A stretch of DNA of 64,000 nt, taken from Carboxylicivirga agarovorans (GTDB lineage: Bacteria > Bacteroidota > Bacteroidia > Bacteroidales > Marinilabiliaceae). The position numbers were made by a program, and so were the translations under genes. The DNA is taken from positions 10,008 through 74,007 of the forward strand of contig NZ_JBNGPA010000031.1 in assembly GCF_050589845.1 (NCBI RefSeq), read 5' to 3'. Below are positions 1 through 8,849 of this stretch, piece after piece. The first letter of the stretch is position 1, and every line of letters starts with the position of its first letter. The notes beneath the pieces are model-generated. The model worked only from the letters and a program-made list of their open reading frames with translations. It did no database searches and was not told the origin of the DNA.

Positions 1-211
1 TTGGAGCCATCGATGAGCCACCTTCTGGCTTAAAACCGCCCATCCATTGTTGCCTGTTGCCAAGCGTTACATTCATCATTTCATTTGCACCTGCGTATCC
101 CGGGTTGACAGTCAGTTGGTTAAACATGTTCTGACTGAACTGCGGATATTGCTGCCCCCATGAAATTGAAGCAATGCAAAATAACAGAAAAAATACTATT
201 CTCCTAGCCAT
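1..211 (-). CDS. PorP/SprF-family type IX secretion membrane protein (partial, N-terminal 70 residues)
   Basis: Only the first 70 codons lie in the window; the gene runs off the left edge. Translation from the ATG at 211 gives a signal peptide (MARRIVFFLLFCIASISWGQ) followed by QYPQFSQNMFNQL and VNPGYAG, then LGNRQQWMG. That order, with an alternate 'sQYMFNqlxxNPAYAG' and 'R.QW.G', is the hallmark of the PorP/SprF family of outer-membrane beta-barrels associated with T9SS and gliding motility. In many Bacteroidota porP stands directly before gldK/L/M/N, so the T9SS core operon may lie just outside the window (inference). The 184-bp gap to the arginase-like gene upstream has no other gene. Confidence 0.85.
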   Translation of the reverse strand, partial: MARRIVFFLLFCIASISWGQQYPQFSQNMFNQLTVNPGYAGANEMMNVTLGNRQQWMGGFKPEGGSSMAP

Positions 212-395
212 GCCTTAAAAAAGCTGGTGTTAACAAATATGAACCTTAGTTCTTAATTTTATCTGGTTGATTTCTATTGATTTCAACCGTTTATTATTAC
301 CAGCGGACAAAATGCTGGGGATATATACTCAAATTTTTACTCAAAGGTTTCATTTTTCAAAAGTATAAATCACAAAAACATTGTTTTAGTTTGAT

Positions 396-1553
396 TTACA
401 ACCGTTTTTTTTGAATGTGACGAAACCATTTTTCCGGTATTTCATTGGCAGAAGCAGCATCAAAATCAGTGCGATCACATGCAATAACTTCAACCATATC
501 TTTTTCACCTGGTATCTCAACCCACCATCTGTCATTGTCAGGATTATTGTAGAACTTTATTTCCAGTTCGTAATCCTCCAGATAAACAATAAATTGCCGA
601 TAGGTATCCAATTCTTTTACCGGATAATCATTATAACGTAAAGCAATGCCTTCTAGTATGTGCCAGATAGACTGAGCTTTTAAAACTATTCCTTGTTGCT
701 TTGTATCTAACTGTGTATCAAGTTCAAAAATGCCAAAAACTTTCATTCGGTCACTTTGTCCCGCATACCACAGACACTGGCATAACTCTTCTCCCGATAA
801 GCCGTTGGGCATTGCAATAAAATGCGCCGGCTGGTCACATTGCCTAACGCATGTCATGTCAACGCTCAATACATCGGCATCACGCATCCGGGGTTCCATT
901 AACCTGTGGCCAAGCTGCCGTATCTGACCAAGGCGTAATATTTCAAAGGAATTGTTTTTGAATTGCTTTTCCTGTGCCGCACTGTATAAATATTTCTGGG
1001 CTGAAACAATGCTTAGGTCATCAGGAGCATATTCATTGTTGCATAGTAAGCCTAAAAAGTTGGATGCGGAATAATCCTGTTCAGTGGTTAGCCAATCAAT
1101 TTTTGAATCTACAATAGCTAAATTATAGCTTGATTTGTGCTTGTTGAAGCCTCTGGTCATTGGAATGGTGTAGTCCTGACTACCACCTATTATCAGCGTT
1201 AATACTTCAAATTCAAGCAGCTTGCAGATGATCTCTTCAAGGGCCTTATACCGGTCATCAATTGTTTTGCCGAGCAGGTTACCCATGTCGACAATCTTTA
1301 ATGATTTGGATAAGTTCCTTAATCCGTACAGGTGACCGCGCGTACTGTCAGGTGCTTTATCACAGCCTTTGTGAGATGAATTGCGTGAATCGCTTATGCC
1401 GATTATGGCAATATCAATGTCATCCCAGTTTAAGGATGATGATTTTTGAAAATTAATTATGTGGCTGATTAATCGTTCGTCAACCGAACCTTCAAATGCT
1501 TCTGTAATTTGATAGTTCGGTTGCTCGAAATAGTGTATCCAGTCTTCGGTCAC
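396..1553 (-). CDS. Arginase/formimidoylglutamase-fold protein with lost metal ligands
   Basis: A 385-residue protein of the ureohydrolase (arginase/agmatinase/formimidoylglutamase) fold. The three motifs that bind the two Mn ions in the family can be located but are altered. Motif 1, normally GG[DG]H, is GGSQD at 123-127. Motif 2, normally DAHxD, is DSKID at 149-153. Motif 3, normally SxDxD, is SVDMT at 230-234. The histidines of motifs 1 and 2 and one motif 3 aspartate are gone, so it is probably not a working hydrolase (inference). It ends in a basic tail. The gene follows topA by 8 bp on the same strand and precedes porP, the order seen for a conserved 'arginase' gene next to T9SS genes in other Bacteroidota. 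A structural or regulatory role is possible but unproven. Confidence 0.75.
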   Translation of the reverse strand: MTEDWIHYFEQPNYQITEAFEGSVDERLISHIINFQKSSSLNWDDIDIAIIGISDSRNSSHKGCDKAPDSTRGHLYGLRNLSKSLKIVDMGNLLGKTIDDRYKALEEIICKLLEFEVLTLIIGGSQDYTIPMTRGFNKHKSSYNLAIVDSKIDWLTTEQDYSASNFLGLLCNNEYAPDDLSIVSAQKYLYSAAQEKQFKNNSFEILRLGQIRQLGHRLMEPRMRDADVLSVDMTCVRQCDQPAHFIAMPNGLSGEELCQCLWYAGQSDRMKVFGIFELDTQLDTKQQGIVLKAQSIWHILEGIALRYNDYPVKELDTYRQFIVYLEDYELEIKFYNNPDNDRWWVEIPGEKDMVEVIACDRTDFDAASANEIPEKWFRHIQKKRL

Positions 1554-1561
1554 AGTTTAGG

Positions 1562-4024
1562 TTATTTGGTTTTTTTAGTGCTCGTTTTCTTTTTTGTTGT
1601 ACTTGTTTTTTTTGTTGTTTTTTTTGCTGCAGTTGTTTTTTTAGCGGTTGTTTTCTTCGCCGCTGTTTTTGTGCCTTTTTTAGATGCAGACTTCGTATCC
1701 GCCTCAATTAAAGCCTTGCAGTCTTCCAAAGATAGTTCTTCTGCGTTTTTATCCTTAGGAATTTTATAATTCTTTTTCTGATATTTGATAAATGGTCCCC
1801 ATCGTCCGTTAAGAATCTGCAATTCTGGTTCTTCATCAAATAGCTTAATGATCTTCTTCAGGTCATCCTCCCGCTTGGTTTTGATGCGATCAATGGCTGT
1901 TTCCAGATCAATTTCAAATGGATCATCAACACCTTTTTTAAGTGATACAAATTTGCTGTCGTGGCGAATGTAAGGTCCAAAACGGCCAATGCCAATTACA
2001 ACAACTTTGTTTTCAAACTCACCTAAAGTACGAGGAAGCTTAAACAGGTCAAGTGCCTCTTCAAGTGTAATAGTCTCCAGGTGCTGTCCTTTACGTAAGG
2101 AAGCAAATCTTGGTTTCTCGGCGTCTTCGTCTTCCGAAGAGACACCAATCTGCGCTAAAGGACCAAAGCGGCCAATGCGCACCGATACCTGCTGTCCGCT
2201 GGTTGGATCAACGCCTAAGATGCGTTCTCCGGTGCTTTTTTCCGATTGTTCAAGTGTTTCTTCGACTTTAACATGGAAAGGCTTGTAAAACTCATCAATG
2301 GACTTGCTCCACTCGATATTACCAAGGGCAACATCATCAAATTCCTTTTCAACCTTGGCTGTAAAGTCAAAGGATACGATGTTTTCGAAATATTTAACAA
2401 GGAAGTCGTTGACCACCATACCTATGTCGGTAGGGAATAGTTTGCTTCGTTCCGCACCAGTAATTTCAGTTTTTTCGCTCTCAACAAGGTCTTTGCCTTT
2501 TTCAAGCCATATGTGCTGATAGTTGCGTTCGGTTCCTTCACGATCTTCTTTTTCAACATAACCACGGTTCTGGATGGTTGAAATGGTTGGAGCGTAAGTA
2601 GACGGACGTCCGATACCTAATTCTTCTAATTTACGAACAAGGCTGGCCTCGGTATATCTGGCAGGTTTTTGACTCCAGCGCTGACGAGCTTCCACATGAA
2701 GCATGTCCAGTTGATCGCCTTCGTTCATTGGCGGTAATAATACGCTCTCTTTATCATCCTGCTCACCTTCAGTATCAGTCGATTCGATGTAAACTTTCAG
2801 AAAACCATCAAATTTGATCACTTCACCTGTTGCCATAAATTTTTCGCCAGTCGTACCGGCGTTGATGTGAATGATCGTCTTTTCTAATTGTGCATCACTC
2901 ATCTGAGAAGCAATGGTGCGCTTCCAGATAAGTTCATATAAACGTTTTTCCTGAGCTGATCCGGAAACCGTTTCCTTATCTAAATAGGTTGGACGAATGG
3001 CTTCGTGAGCCTCCTGAGCGCCTTTGGCTTTCGTCTTGTATTTTCTGATCTTAACATACTCGGCACCCATCTTCTCGGTAATCATTGTAGAAGCCATGTT
3101 TAAGGCTAAATCTGATAAGTTCACCGAGTCGGTACGCATATATGTAATCTTACCGGCTTCATATAATTTTTGAGCAATAGACATGGTCTGGGAAACGGAG
3201 TAACCCAATTTACGCGATGCCTCTTGTTGCAATGTTGAAGTGGTAAATGGTGCAGCCGGTGATTTCTTCATCGGCTTTTTCTCAATTTGCGATACTAAAA
3301 ACTGAGCATCGGAGCATTTTTCAACAAAAGCTTTTGTTTCCTCAATCGTATTGAAGCGCTTGTTCAGTTCCGCTTTTAGTTCCTTAACACGTCCCTTTTC
3401 GTCAGTTACCTCAAATAGTGCTGTTACACGGTACGATGAAGTTGGTTTGAAAGCAAACACCTCACGCTCACGGTCAACAATTAAGCGTACTGCTACAGAT
3501 TGCACACGCCCGGCTGATAATGATGGTTTTACTTTTCGCCATAAAACAGGAGAAAGTTCAAATCCGACAAGACGATCAAGTACGCGACGTGCCTGCTGAG
3601 CATTAACCAGGTTGGTGTCAATTTTACGTGGGTTTTCAACAGCTTTCTGAATAGCATCCTTTGTGATCTCATGAAACACAATGCGACGCGTGTTCTCTTC
3701 TTTTAATCCAAGCGTTTCAAACAAGTGCCAGGCAATAGCTTCTCCTTCGCGGTCCTCATCGGATGCGAGCCATACCATCTTGGCATTCTTAGCTAACTGT
3801 TTTAGCTCCTTAACAACATCCTTTTTGTCGGAAGAGACTATATAATCAGGTTGATAATTATTATTGATGTCAACCCCAAAATCGCTTTTTGATAAATCAC
3901 GAATGTGTCCATAACTTGATTTCACTAAAAAGTCTTTACCCAAGAACTTTTCAATGGTTTTTGCTTTTGCAGGTGACTCGACTATCACCAGATTCTCTTC
4001 TGTAACCGTTGTTTTTTTACCCAT
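1562..4024 (-). CDS. topA: DNA topoisomerase I
   Basis: An 820-residue type IA topoisomerase that relaxes negative supercoils by nicking and passing one strand. The Toprim domain opens with VIVESPAKA (13-21) and carries the acidic DEDREGE cluster at 89-95. The catalytic tyrosine is Y295 in ITYMRTDS. After the core come three C-terminal modules with the RFGP signature (IGRFGPLA, IGRFGPYI, GRWGPFI), typical of the Bacteroidota enzyme, and no Cys4 zinc fingers like those of the E. coli enzyme. The last ~45 residues are an Ala/Lys/Thr-rich histone-like tail, which on the DNA is a long low-complexity stretch (about 1562-1690). It is the first gene of an apparent topA-arginase-like transcription unit and starts 286 bp from the divergent penicillin-binding protein gene. 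Confidence 0.97.
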   Translation of the reverse strand: MGKKTTVTEENLVIVESPAKAKTIEKFLGKDFLVKSSYGHIRDLSKSDFGVDINNNYQPDYIVSSDKKDVVKELKQLAKNAKMVWLASDEDREGEAIAWHLFETLGLKEENTRRIVFHEITKDAIQKAVENPRKIDTNLVNAQQARRVLDRLVGFELSPVLWRKVKPSLSAGRVQSVAVRLIVDREREVFAFKPTSSYRVTALFEVTDEKGRVKELKAELNKRFNTIEETKAFVEKCSDAQFLVSQIEKKPMKKSPAAPFTTSTLQQEASRKLGYSVSQTMSIAQKLYEAGKITYMRTDSVNLSDLALNMASTMITEKMGAEYVKIRKYKTKAKGAQEAHEAIRPTYLDKETVSGSAQEKRLYELIWKRTIASQMSDAQLEKTIIHINAGTTGEKFMATGEVIKFDGFLKVYIESTDTEGEQDDKESVLLPPMNEGDQLDMLHVEARQRWSQKPARYTEASLVRKLEELGIGRPSTYAPTISTIQNRGYVEKEDREGTERNYQHIWLEKGKDLVESEKTEITGAERSKLFPTDIGMVVNDFLVKYFENIVSFDFTAKVEKEFDDVALGNIEWSKSIDEFYKPFHVKVEETLEQSEKSTGERILGVDPTSGQQVSVRIGRFGPLAQIGVSSEDEDAEKPRFASLRKGQHLETITLEEALDLFKLPRTLGEFENKVVVIGIGRFGPYIRHDSKFVSLKKGVDDPFEIDLETAIDRIKTKREDDLKKIIKLFDEEPELQILNGRWGPFIKYQKKNYKIPKDKNAEELSLEDCKALIEADTKSASKKGTKTAAKKTTAKKTTAAKKTTKKTSTTKKKTSTKKTK

Positions 4025-4065
4025 CTCTCAATTATCTTACAAACACCACTTAGTGTTAAAGCTTG

Positions 4066-4073
4066 CAAAATTA
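4066..4073 (-). promoter_or_regulatory. Predicted -7 promoter element for topA
   Basis: On the minus strand this reads TAATTTTG, a full match to the Bacteroidota primary-sigma -7 consensus TAnnTTTG, about 42 bp before the topA ATG. No convincing -33 TTG was seen at the usual spacing. Confidence 0.4.
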
Positions 4074-4310
4074 TATAAAATTGCCACAATGTTAAAAAAT
4101 GAAAATGCTTTACGCAAACGTTCGCCTGCATGTATCAATCAAATTTTACTATTTTTACACCAAAATATCAATTATTAGCATGAATCAAGCTTAATGATAC
4201 ATTACAACTGTCAAGGGTGTCAATAGCTTCATCAAAAGAAAAAAAATATTTGTGGTCATGCCGGTAATTTATAGTCTGTTATATTGTAACAAATAAACTA
4301 TCCTATATTG

Positions 4311-6677
4311 ATGAATCAAGAGAAATCAAAATATCGTAAACTGATTCGTACCTTTTGGGTATTGGTTATTGGGGGAATTCTGTCTGTTTTTACCCTGTTT
4401 ACCATGATATCATACGGAATGCTTGGTTTTATGCCAACTTTCGAAGAATTGGAAAATCCGAAAAGTAACCTGGCATCAGAAGTGATATCGAGCGATCAGC
4501 AGGTTTTGGGTAATTACTTTCGCGAAAACCGCAGCTACACTACCTATGAAGAGTTATCGCCTAATATTGTCAATGCGCTGATTGCAACCGAAGATGTACG
4601 TTTTCATGATCATTCAGGAATTGATGCAAGAGGCCTGGCGCGTGTAATGGTTCGTACGATTTTAATGCGTGACCAAAGTTCAGGTGGGGGTAGTACAATT
4701 ACTCAGCAGTTGGCCAAGTTGTTGTTTCACGGTCATGCGTCCAGTACCATTGAACGCGCGTTTCAAAAGCTTAAAGAATGGGTTATTGCCGTTAAACTGG
4801 AGCGTAGTTACACCAAGGAAGAAATTTTAACCATGTATCTGAATAAAGCTGAATTTATTTATGATGCTTATGGTATCAAGAGTGCTGCTCAGACTTTTTT
4901 CAACTCATCAACAGATACACTTAAAGTAGAGGAGGCCGCTGTTATTATCGGAATGTTAAAGAATCCGGCACTGTATAACCCGGTTCGCCGTCCCGAATTA
5001 ACACAGGATCGTCGAAATGTGGTACTGCATCAGATGTTGAAAGCCAGCTTTTTGACTGATGCTGAATATGATTCCTTATCAACCATGCCTTTGGGTCTGC
5101 AGTTTAAGCGAGCCGACCATAAGGAAGGTCCAGCGCCGTACTTTAGAGAATATCTCAGGTTAACCTTAACAGCTGGTGAGCCGGATCGCTCAGATTACGC
5201 ATCGTGGATGGAAGCTAAATTTCTTGAAGACAGTGCCCGTTATGTGGATGACCCTTTGTATGGCTGGATCAATAAAAACTATCGTCCGGATGGAACGAAA
5301 TATGATGTGTACAAAGATGGCTTGAAGATATATACAACCATTGATTCGCGCATGCAGACCTATGCAGAGAATGCAGTTAAGAATCATTTAAGTCAGGATA
5401 TTCAGCCCAAGTTCTTTGCTGAGAAGAAAGGTCGCCCTGGTGCTCCTTATACCAGAGATCTTGCCAGGGAAGACTATGAAAAGATTATTGAAAGAGCCAT
5501 TAAGAATACTGATCGTTACCGTGGTCTAAAGCGAAATGGTGCAGATATGGATAGCGTGATGCGGGTTTTTAACACCAAATATGACATGACTGTATTTACC
5601 TGGGAAGGAGAACGTGATACAGTTATGACTCCGCTGGATTCGATTCATCATTACAAGTTCTTTTTGCGTGCGGGTATGATTTCAATTGATCCACTGTCAG
5701 GGCATGTTAAGGCATACGTTGGAGGGCCGAACTTTAAACACTTCATGTACGATATGGCTGGTAAGGGTAAGCGACAGGTTGGTTCAACAATTAAGCCATT
5801 TGTATATACCCTTGCCATGCAGGAAGGATTTACACCTTGTGATCTGGTGCCCAATATAGCCCAGACATTTTACCTGGGTAGTGGTAAAACTTGGACCCCA
5901 CGTAATAGTGGAAGTAGAAGGGCAGGGGAGATGGTTACCCTGAAATGGGGATTAGCCAACTCCAATAATAACATAACGGCCTGGGTGATGAAGCAGTTTA
6001 ATCCGCGTGCTGTTGCCAATACCATACGCGAGCTTGGCATTAAAAGCCCTATGGATGCCGTACCGGCACTTTGTCTGGGAACACCCGATTTTGGGCTACT
6101 TGAAATGACAAGTTCTTATGGTACATTTGCCAATAAAGGTGTGCACATTGAGCCAATGATCGTAACGCGCATTGAAGACAGGTATGGTAATGTTATAAGT
6201 GATTTCCATCCGCAAAAACGCGAGGCCATTAGTGAGCCAACAGCCTATTTGATGTTGAATTTACTGCAAGGTGTGGTTAACCAGGGAACCGGTGGTCGAT
6301 TGCGTTACAAATATGAGTTAACAGGACAGATCGGCGGAAAGACTGGTACAACTCAAAATCATTCTGATGGATGGTTTATGGGAGTAACCCCACAATTAGT
6401 GACCGGTGTTTGGGTTGGAGGAGAAGATCGTGACATACACTTTGACGGAATCGGACTTGGGCAGGGAGCTAATATGGCTTTACCTATATTTGCCTTGTAT
6501 ATGAAAGATATATATGCCAATGAAGAAATTGGCATTACCCAGGAGGATGTATTTGAAGAGCCATTGAACTTCTACGTAAACCTTGATTGTAATCAACCGG
6601 CTCAGCAAGGTATGGACCAGGAGGAAGGCGAAATAACCGAAGAGGAAGAAATGGAAGGTGTGGAAGAGTTTCTATAA
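4311..6677 (+). CDS. Class A penicillin-binding protein (peptidoglycan glycosyltransferase/transpeptidase)
   Basis: A bifunctional murein synthase of 788 residues: a single N-terminal membrane anchor (about 11-40), a GT51 domain with the catalytic glutamate E94 in ATEDVRFHDH and GGSTITQQLAK at 126-136, then a transpeptidase domain with SxxK (S492-T-I-K), SxN (S551-N-N) and KTGT (677-680). It polymerises lipid II and crosslinks the stems in the periplasm. A TTG lies one codon upstream at 4308, but ATG 4311 is the natural start. The C-terminus is a Glu-rich tail. It is transcribed away from topA and closed by a strong terminator. It fits PBP1A (MrcA/PonA) by size and order, though the Bacteroidota version is not easily split into 1a/1b types. 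Confidence 0.95.
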   Translation: MNQEKSKYRKLIRTFWVLVIGGILSVFTLFTMISYGMLGFMPTFEELENPKSNLASEVISSDQQVLGNYFRENRSYTTYEELSPNIVNALIATEDVRFHDHSGIDARGLARVMVRTILMRDQSSGGGSTITQQLAKLLFHGHASSTIERAFQKLKEWVIAVKLERSYTKEEILTMYLNKAEFIYDAYGIKSAAQTFFNSSTDTLKVEEAAVIIGMLKNPALYNPVRRPELTQDRRNVVLHQMLKASFLTDAEYDSLSTMPLGLQFKRADHKEGPAPYFREYLRLTLTAGEPDRSDYASWMEAKFLEDSARYVDDPLYGWINKNYRPDGTKYDVYKDGLKIYTTIDSRMQTYAENAVKNHLSQDIQPKFFAEKKGRPGAPYTRDLAREDYEKIIERAIKNTDRYRGLKRNGADMDSVMRVFNTKYDMTVFTWEGERDTVMTPLDSIHHYKFFLRAGMISIDPLSGHVKAYVGGPNFKHFMYDMAGKGKRQVGSTIKPFVYTLAMQEGFTPCDLVPNIAQTFYLGSGKTWTPRNSGSRRAGEMVTLKWGLANSNNNITAWVMKQFNPRAVANTIRELGIKSPMDAVPALCLGTPDFGLLEMTSSYGTFANKGVHIEPMIVTRIEDRYGNVISDFHPQKREAISEPTAYLMLNLLQGVVNQGTGGRLRYKYELTGQIGGKTGTTQNHSDGWFMGVTPQLVTGVWVGGEDRDIHFDGIGLGQGANMALPIFALYMKDIYANEEIGITQEDVFEEPLNFYVNLDCNQPAQQGMDQEEGEITEEEEMEGVEEFL

Positions 6678-6700
6678 AAAAACAAATAGTCAAACGATAT

Positions 6701-6736
6701 AAAAAGAGCTGCTCCTAAAAGGGCAGCTCTTTTTAT
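6701..6736. terminator. Bidirectional intrinsic terminator
   Basis: A GC-rich stem (GAGCTGC paired with GCAGCTC) flanked by A5 on the left and T5 on the right. It sits between the converging penicillin-binding protein and KAS III genes and can serve both strands. Confidence 0.85.
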
Positions 6737-6754
6737 TATGTCTGTTATATTTCT

Positions 6755-7843
6755 TTACGGCATTTTATAAACAAATGCATTAATATTCATACCTGCCCCA
6801 ACCGATGTCATAACTACATTGTCACCACTCTCAAGGGTATGACCATCAAGCTGACCTTTACATATCAGGTCAAAAAGAGTTGGGACAGTAGCAACACTGC
6901 TGTTTCCCAATTTACGAATAGTCATAGGCATCACGTTCAGGTCAACATTGCGCTCGCCATATAAACGGAAAAGACGTTTAAGGATTGCTTCATCCATTTT
7001 GGCATTGGCCTGGTGGATCAGAACTTTCTTAATGTCACCAAGTGTCATTTCATTCTTATCCAAACATTCTTTAGCCAGTTGAGGTACGTTGGTTAAAGCG
7101 TAGTTGTACAAACGGCGTCCGTACATCTTAAGGAACAGGTTTTCTCCCTTTAGTTCTTCATTATACGGATTATCCATGCGGAGCAGATCAATGTGCTCCT
7201 CGGTGTCGGTTTGAACGGCATGCTTTAATATACCCACAGGAGTGTCGCTTTCACGTGCTTCAAGCAGTACAGCTCCTGCTCCGTCGGCAAAGATCATCGA
7301 GTCGCGGTCATGCGGTTCCATAGCGCGACTAAGTGTGTCAGCACCAATAACCAGTGCGCTTTTGGCATCACCCGATTTCAGGTAATAATTAGCCTGAATC
7401 ATTGCCTGTGTCCAGCCCGGACATCCGAAGGTAATGTCATAAGCAATAGTTTTAGGATTTTTAATCCCCAGCTTATGTTTCACCCTTGAAGCCAATGTAG
7501 GCAGAATATCCGGGTAAATAGTACCGTGACGCATGTCTCCCAGGTTATGCGCGACGATTATATAGTCCAGCTTTTCCTGATCAAACCCTGCATCTTCTAA
7601 TGCGGCTTTGCCAGCAAACATTGCCAAATCAGATGTTACGTGATTTTTTTCGGCACATCGTCTTTCGGCGATATCGGTGATCTGCTCAAACTTATCAACA
7701 ACTTCCTGTCCTTCTGTTTCAATGATGGTTCCATCATCGTTGTAAAAGGTGTTGCTGATAAAATCGGCATTAGCTTTAACCACAGGAGGAATATAGCTTC
7801 CAGTTCCGGTAGCTACCGCATAAATCTCAGCCTTTGAATTCAT
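6755..7843 (-). CDS. 3-oxoacyl-[ACP] synthase III family protein (FabH-like)
   Basis: A 362-residue thiolase-fold condensing enzyme. The KAS III catalytic triad is intact: C141 in ITFGCPGW, H277 in IHQAN and N314 in GNSSVATVPT. These enzymes join an acyl-CoA primer to malonyl-ACP at the start of fatty acid synthesis, or make related beta-keto products. It is longer than E. coli FabH (317 residues), with an N-terminal extension around residues 28-60 (FYNDDGTII and following), which marks the Bacteroidota subfamily. It lies 24 bp downstream of lpxH on the same strand, suggesting a shared transcript that links lipid A and fatty acid supply. Whether it is the housekeeping FabH or a branch for another lipid cannot be told from sequence alone. 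Confidence 0.88.
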   Translation of the reverse strand: MNSKAEIYAVATGTGSYIPPVVKANADFISNTFYNDDGTIIETEGQEVVDKFEQITDIAERRCAEKNHVTSDLAMFAGKAALEDAGFDQEKLDYIIVAHNLGDMRHGTIYPDILPTLASRVKHKLGIKNPKTIAYDITFGCPGWTQAMIQANYYLKSGDAKSALVIGADTLSRAMEPHDRDSMIFADGAGAVLLEARESDTPVGILKHAVQTDTEEHIDLLRMDNPYNEELKGENLFLKMYGRRLYNYALTNVPQLAKECLDKNEMTLGDIKKVLIHQANAKMDEAILKRLFRLYGERNVDLNVMPMTIRKLGNSSVATVPTLFDLICKGQLDGHTLESGDNVVMTSVGAGMNINAFVYKMP

Positions 7844-7867
7844 TTTTACTTTTTTTCTAATATCAAA

Positions 7868-8629
7868 CTACAAGTGCGTATCGAAGTACTTAAGCTCAAC
7901 ACTGTCTCCATCAAAAACACCATAAGAGAAGTGTTGTATCCAGTCGCCAAGAAATATTAACTGGCTTTCGGGCCCCACACTGACCTTTCGTGCCACATGA
8001 CGATGACCGAATACAAAGTAATCGATAGCTTCTTCTTTCAAAACCTCTTTTGCATACAGCACAGCAAATTCTTTGTCGTCACCAAGGTAGCGGTCGCCAT
8101 ATGTTTTGTTGTTCTTTTCGCGACTTTTACCTGACCAGAAATCAGCCAATCCAATTCCACAATTAGGGTGAATTCGAGCAAAAAGCCACTGGGCAAATTT
8201 ATTTGTAAATACAGACTTCAGAAAGTTATAATGGCGATCGTAATCTCCAAGACCATCACCATGGGCCAGGAAAAGCTTTTTGCCATTAAAATCTCTTACT
8301 ATCGGCTGTCGGTAAACCTTAACTCCACACTCATTTTCGAGATAATCGAACAGCCAGATATCGTGGTTGCCTGTAAAAAAATGCACAGGTGTTCCACTAT
8401 CCGTTATTTCAGATAACTTACCTAAAAATCGAGTAAAACCTCTTGGAACTACTTTTTTGTATTCAAACCAAAAATCAAAAATATCGCCCATTAAATAGAT
8501 TTCGTCGGCCACATCTTTAATAGAATCAAGCCAGGCAACAAATCGTTTTTCATGTTGACGATGATTTTGAATGCCCGGAGCGCCTAAATGTACGTCGGAG
8601 GCAAAGTATATTTTTTTAGTCGTTTCCAA
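7868..8629 (-). CDS. lpxH: UDP-2,3-diacylglucosamine diphosphatase (LpxH-like)
   Basis: A 253-residue calcineurin-like metallophosphatase. The metal ligands appear in family order: SDVHLG (D12, H14), MGDIFDFW (D49), TGNHD (N88, H89), AHGDG (H123) and FGHRH (H209, H211). The MGDIFDFWFEY and TGNHDIW phrases are those of LpxH, which hydrolyses UDP-2,3-diacylglucosamine to lipid X on the cytosolic face in lipid A synthesis. The length agrees with LpxH (about 240) rather than the longer LpxI or LpxG types. It heads an lpxH-KAS III unit. Confidence 0.88.
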   Translation of the reverse strand: METTKKIYFASDVHLGAPGIQNHRQHEKRFVAWLDSIKDVADEIYLMGDIFDFWFEYKKVVPRGFTRFLGKLSEITDSGTPVHFFTGNHDIWLFDYLENECGVKVYRQPIVRDFNGKKLFLAHGDGLGDYDRHYNFLKSVFTNKFAQWLFARIHPNCGIGLADFWSGKSREKNNKTYGDRYLGDDKEFAVLYAKEVLKEEAIDYFVFGHRHVARKVSVGPESQLIFLGDWIQHFSYGVFDGDSVELKYFDTHL

Positions 8630-8657
8630 ATACGGTATATCGTTTTTATTTAACGCA

Positions 8658-8665
8658 CAAATATA
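8658..8665 (-). promoter_or_regulatory. Predicted -7 promoter element for lpxH
   Basis: The minus strand reads TATATTTG, matching TAnnTTTG, 29 bp upstream of the lpxH start. No clear -33 element. Confidence 0.4.
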
Positions 8666-8791
8666 TTAGAAAAATCAAGTTTCTCCTAACTTAATAAACG
8701 TGGTAAATGATTGTTGAACAAATAAATAAATTGGTCGAAAACTTCAATCTCCGGGAATAGGGGATTGATAGTTATGTAAATGATTGATAAT

Positions 8792-8823
8792 TAAAAAGCC
8801 GCGATCACATGTGATCACGGCTC
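8792..8823 (-). terminator. Intrinsic terminator of the 8850-10007 lipoprotein gene
   Basis: A long palindrome (GCCGTGATCAC followed by GTGATCGCGGC on the minus strand, almost no loop) is followed on that strand by a T5 tract. It lies just past the stop codon of the thioredoxin-like lipoprotein. Confidence 0.75.
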
Positions 8824-8849
8824 AATGTTATTTTATTAACTGACAGTCG

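Noticed and set aside
4308..4310. TTG as start of the penicillin-binding protein
   Set aside because: An ATG follows directly, so TTG is not needed.
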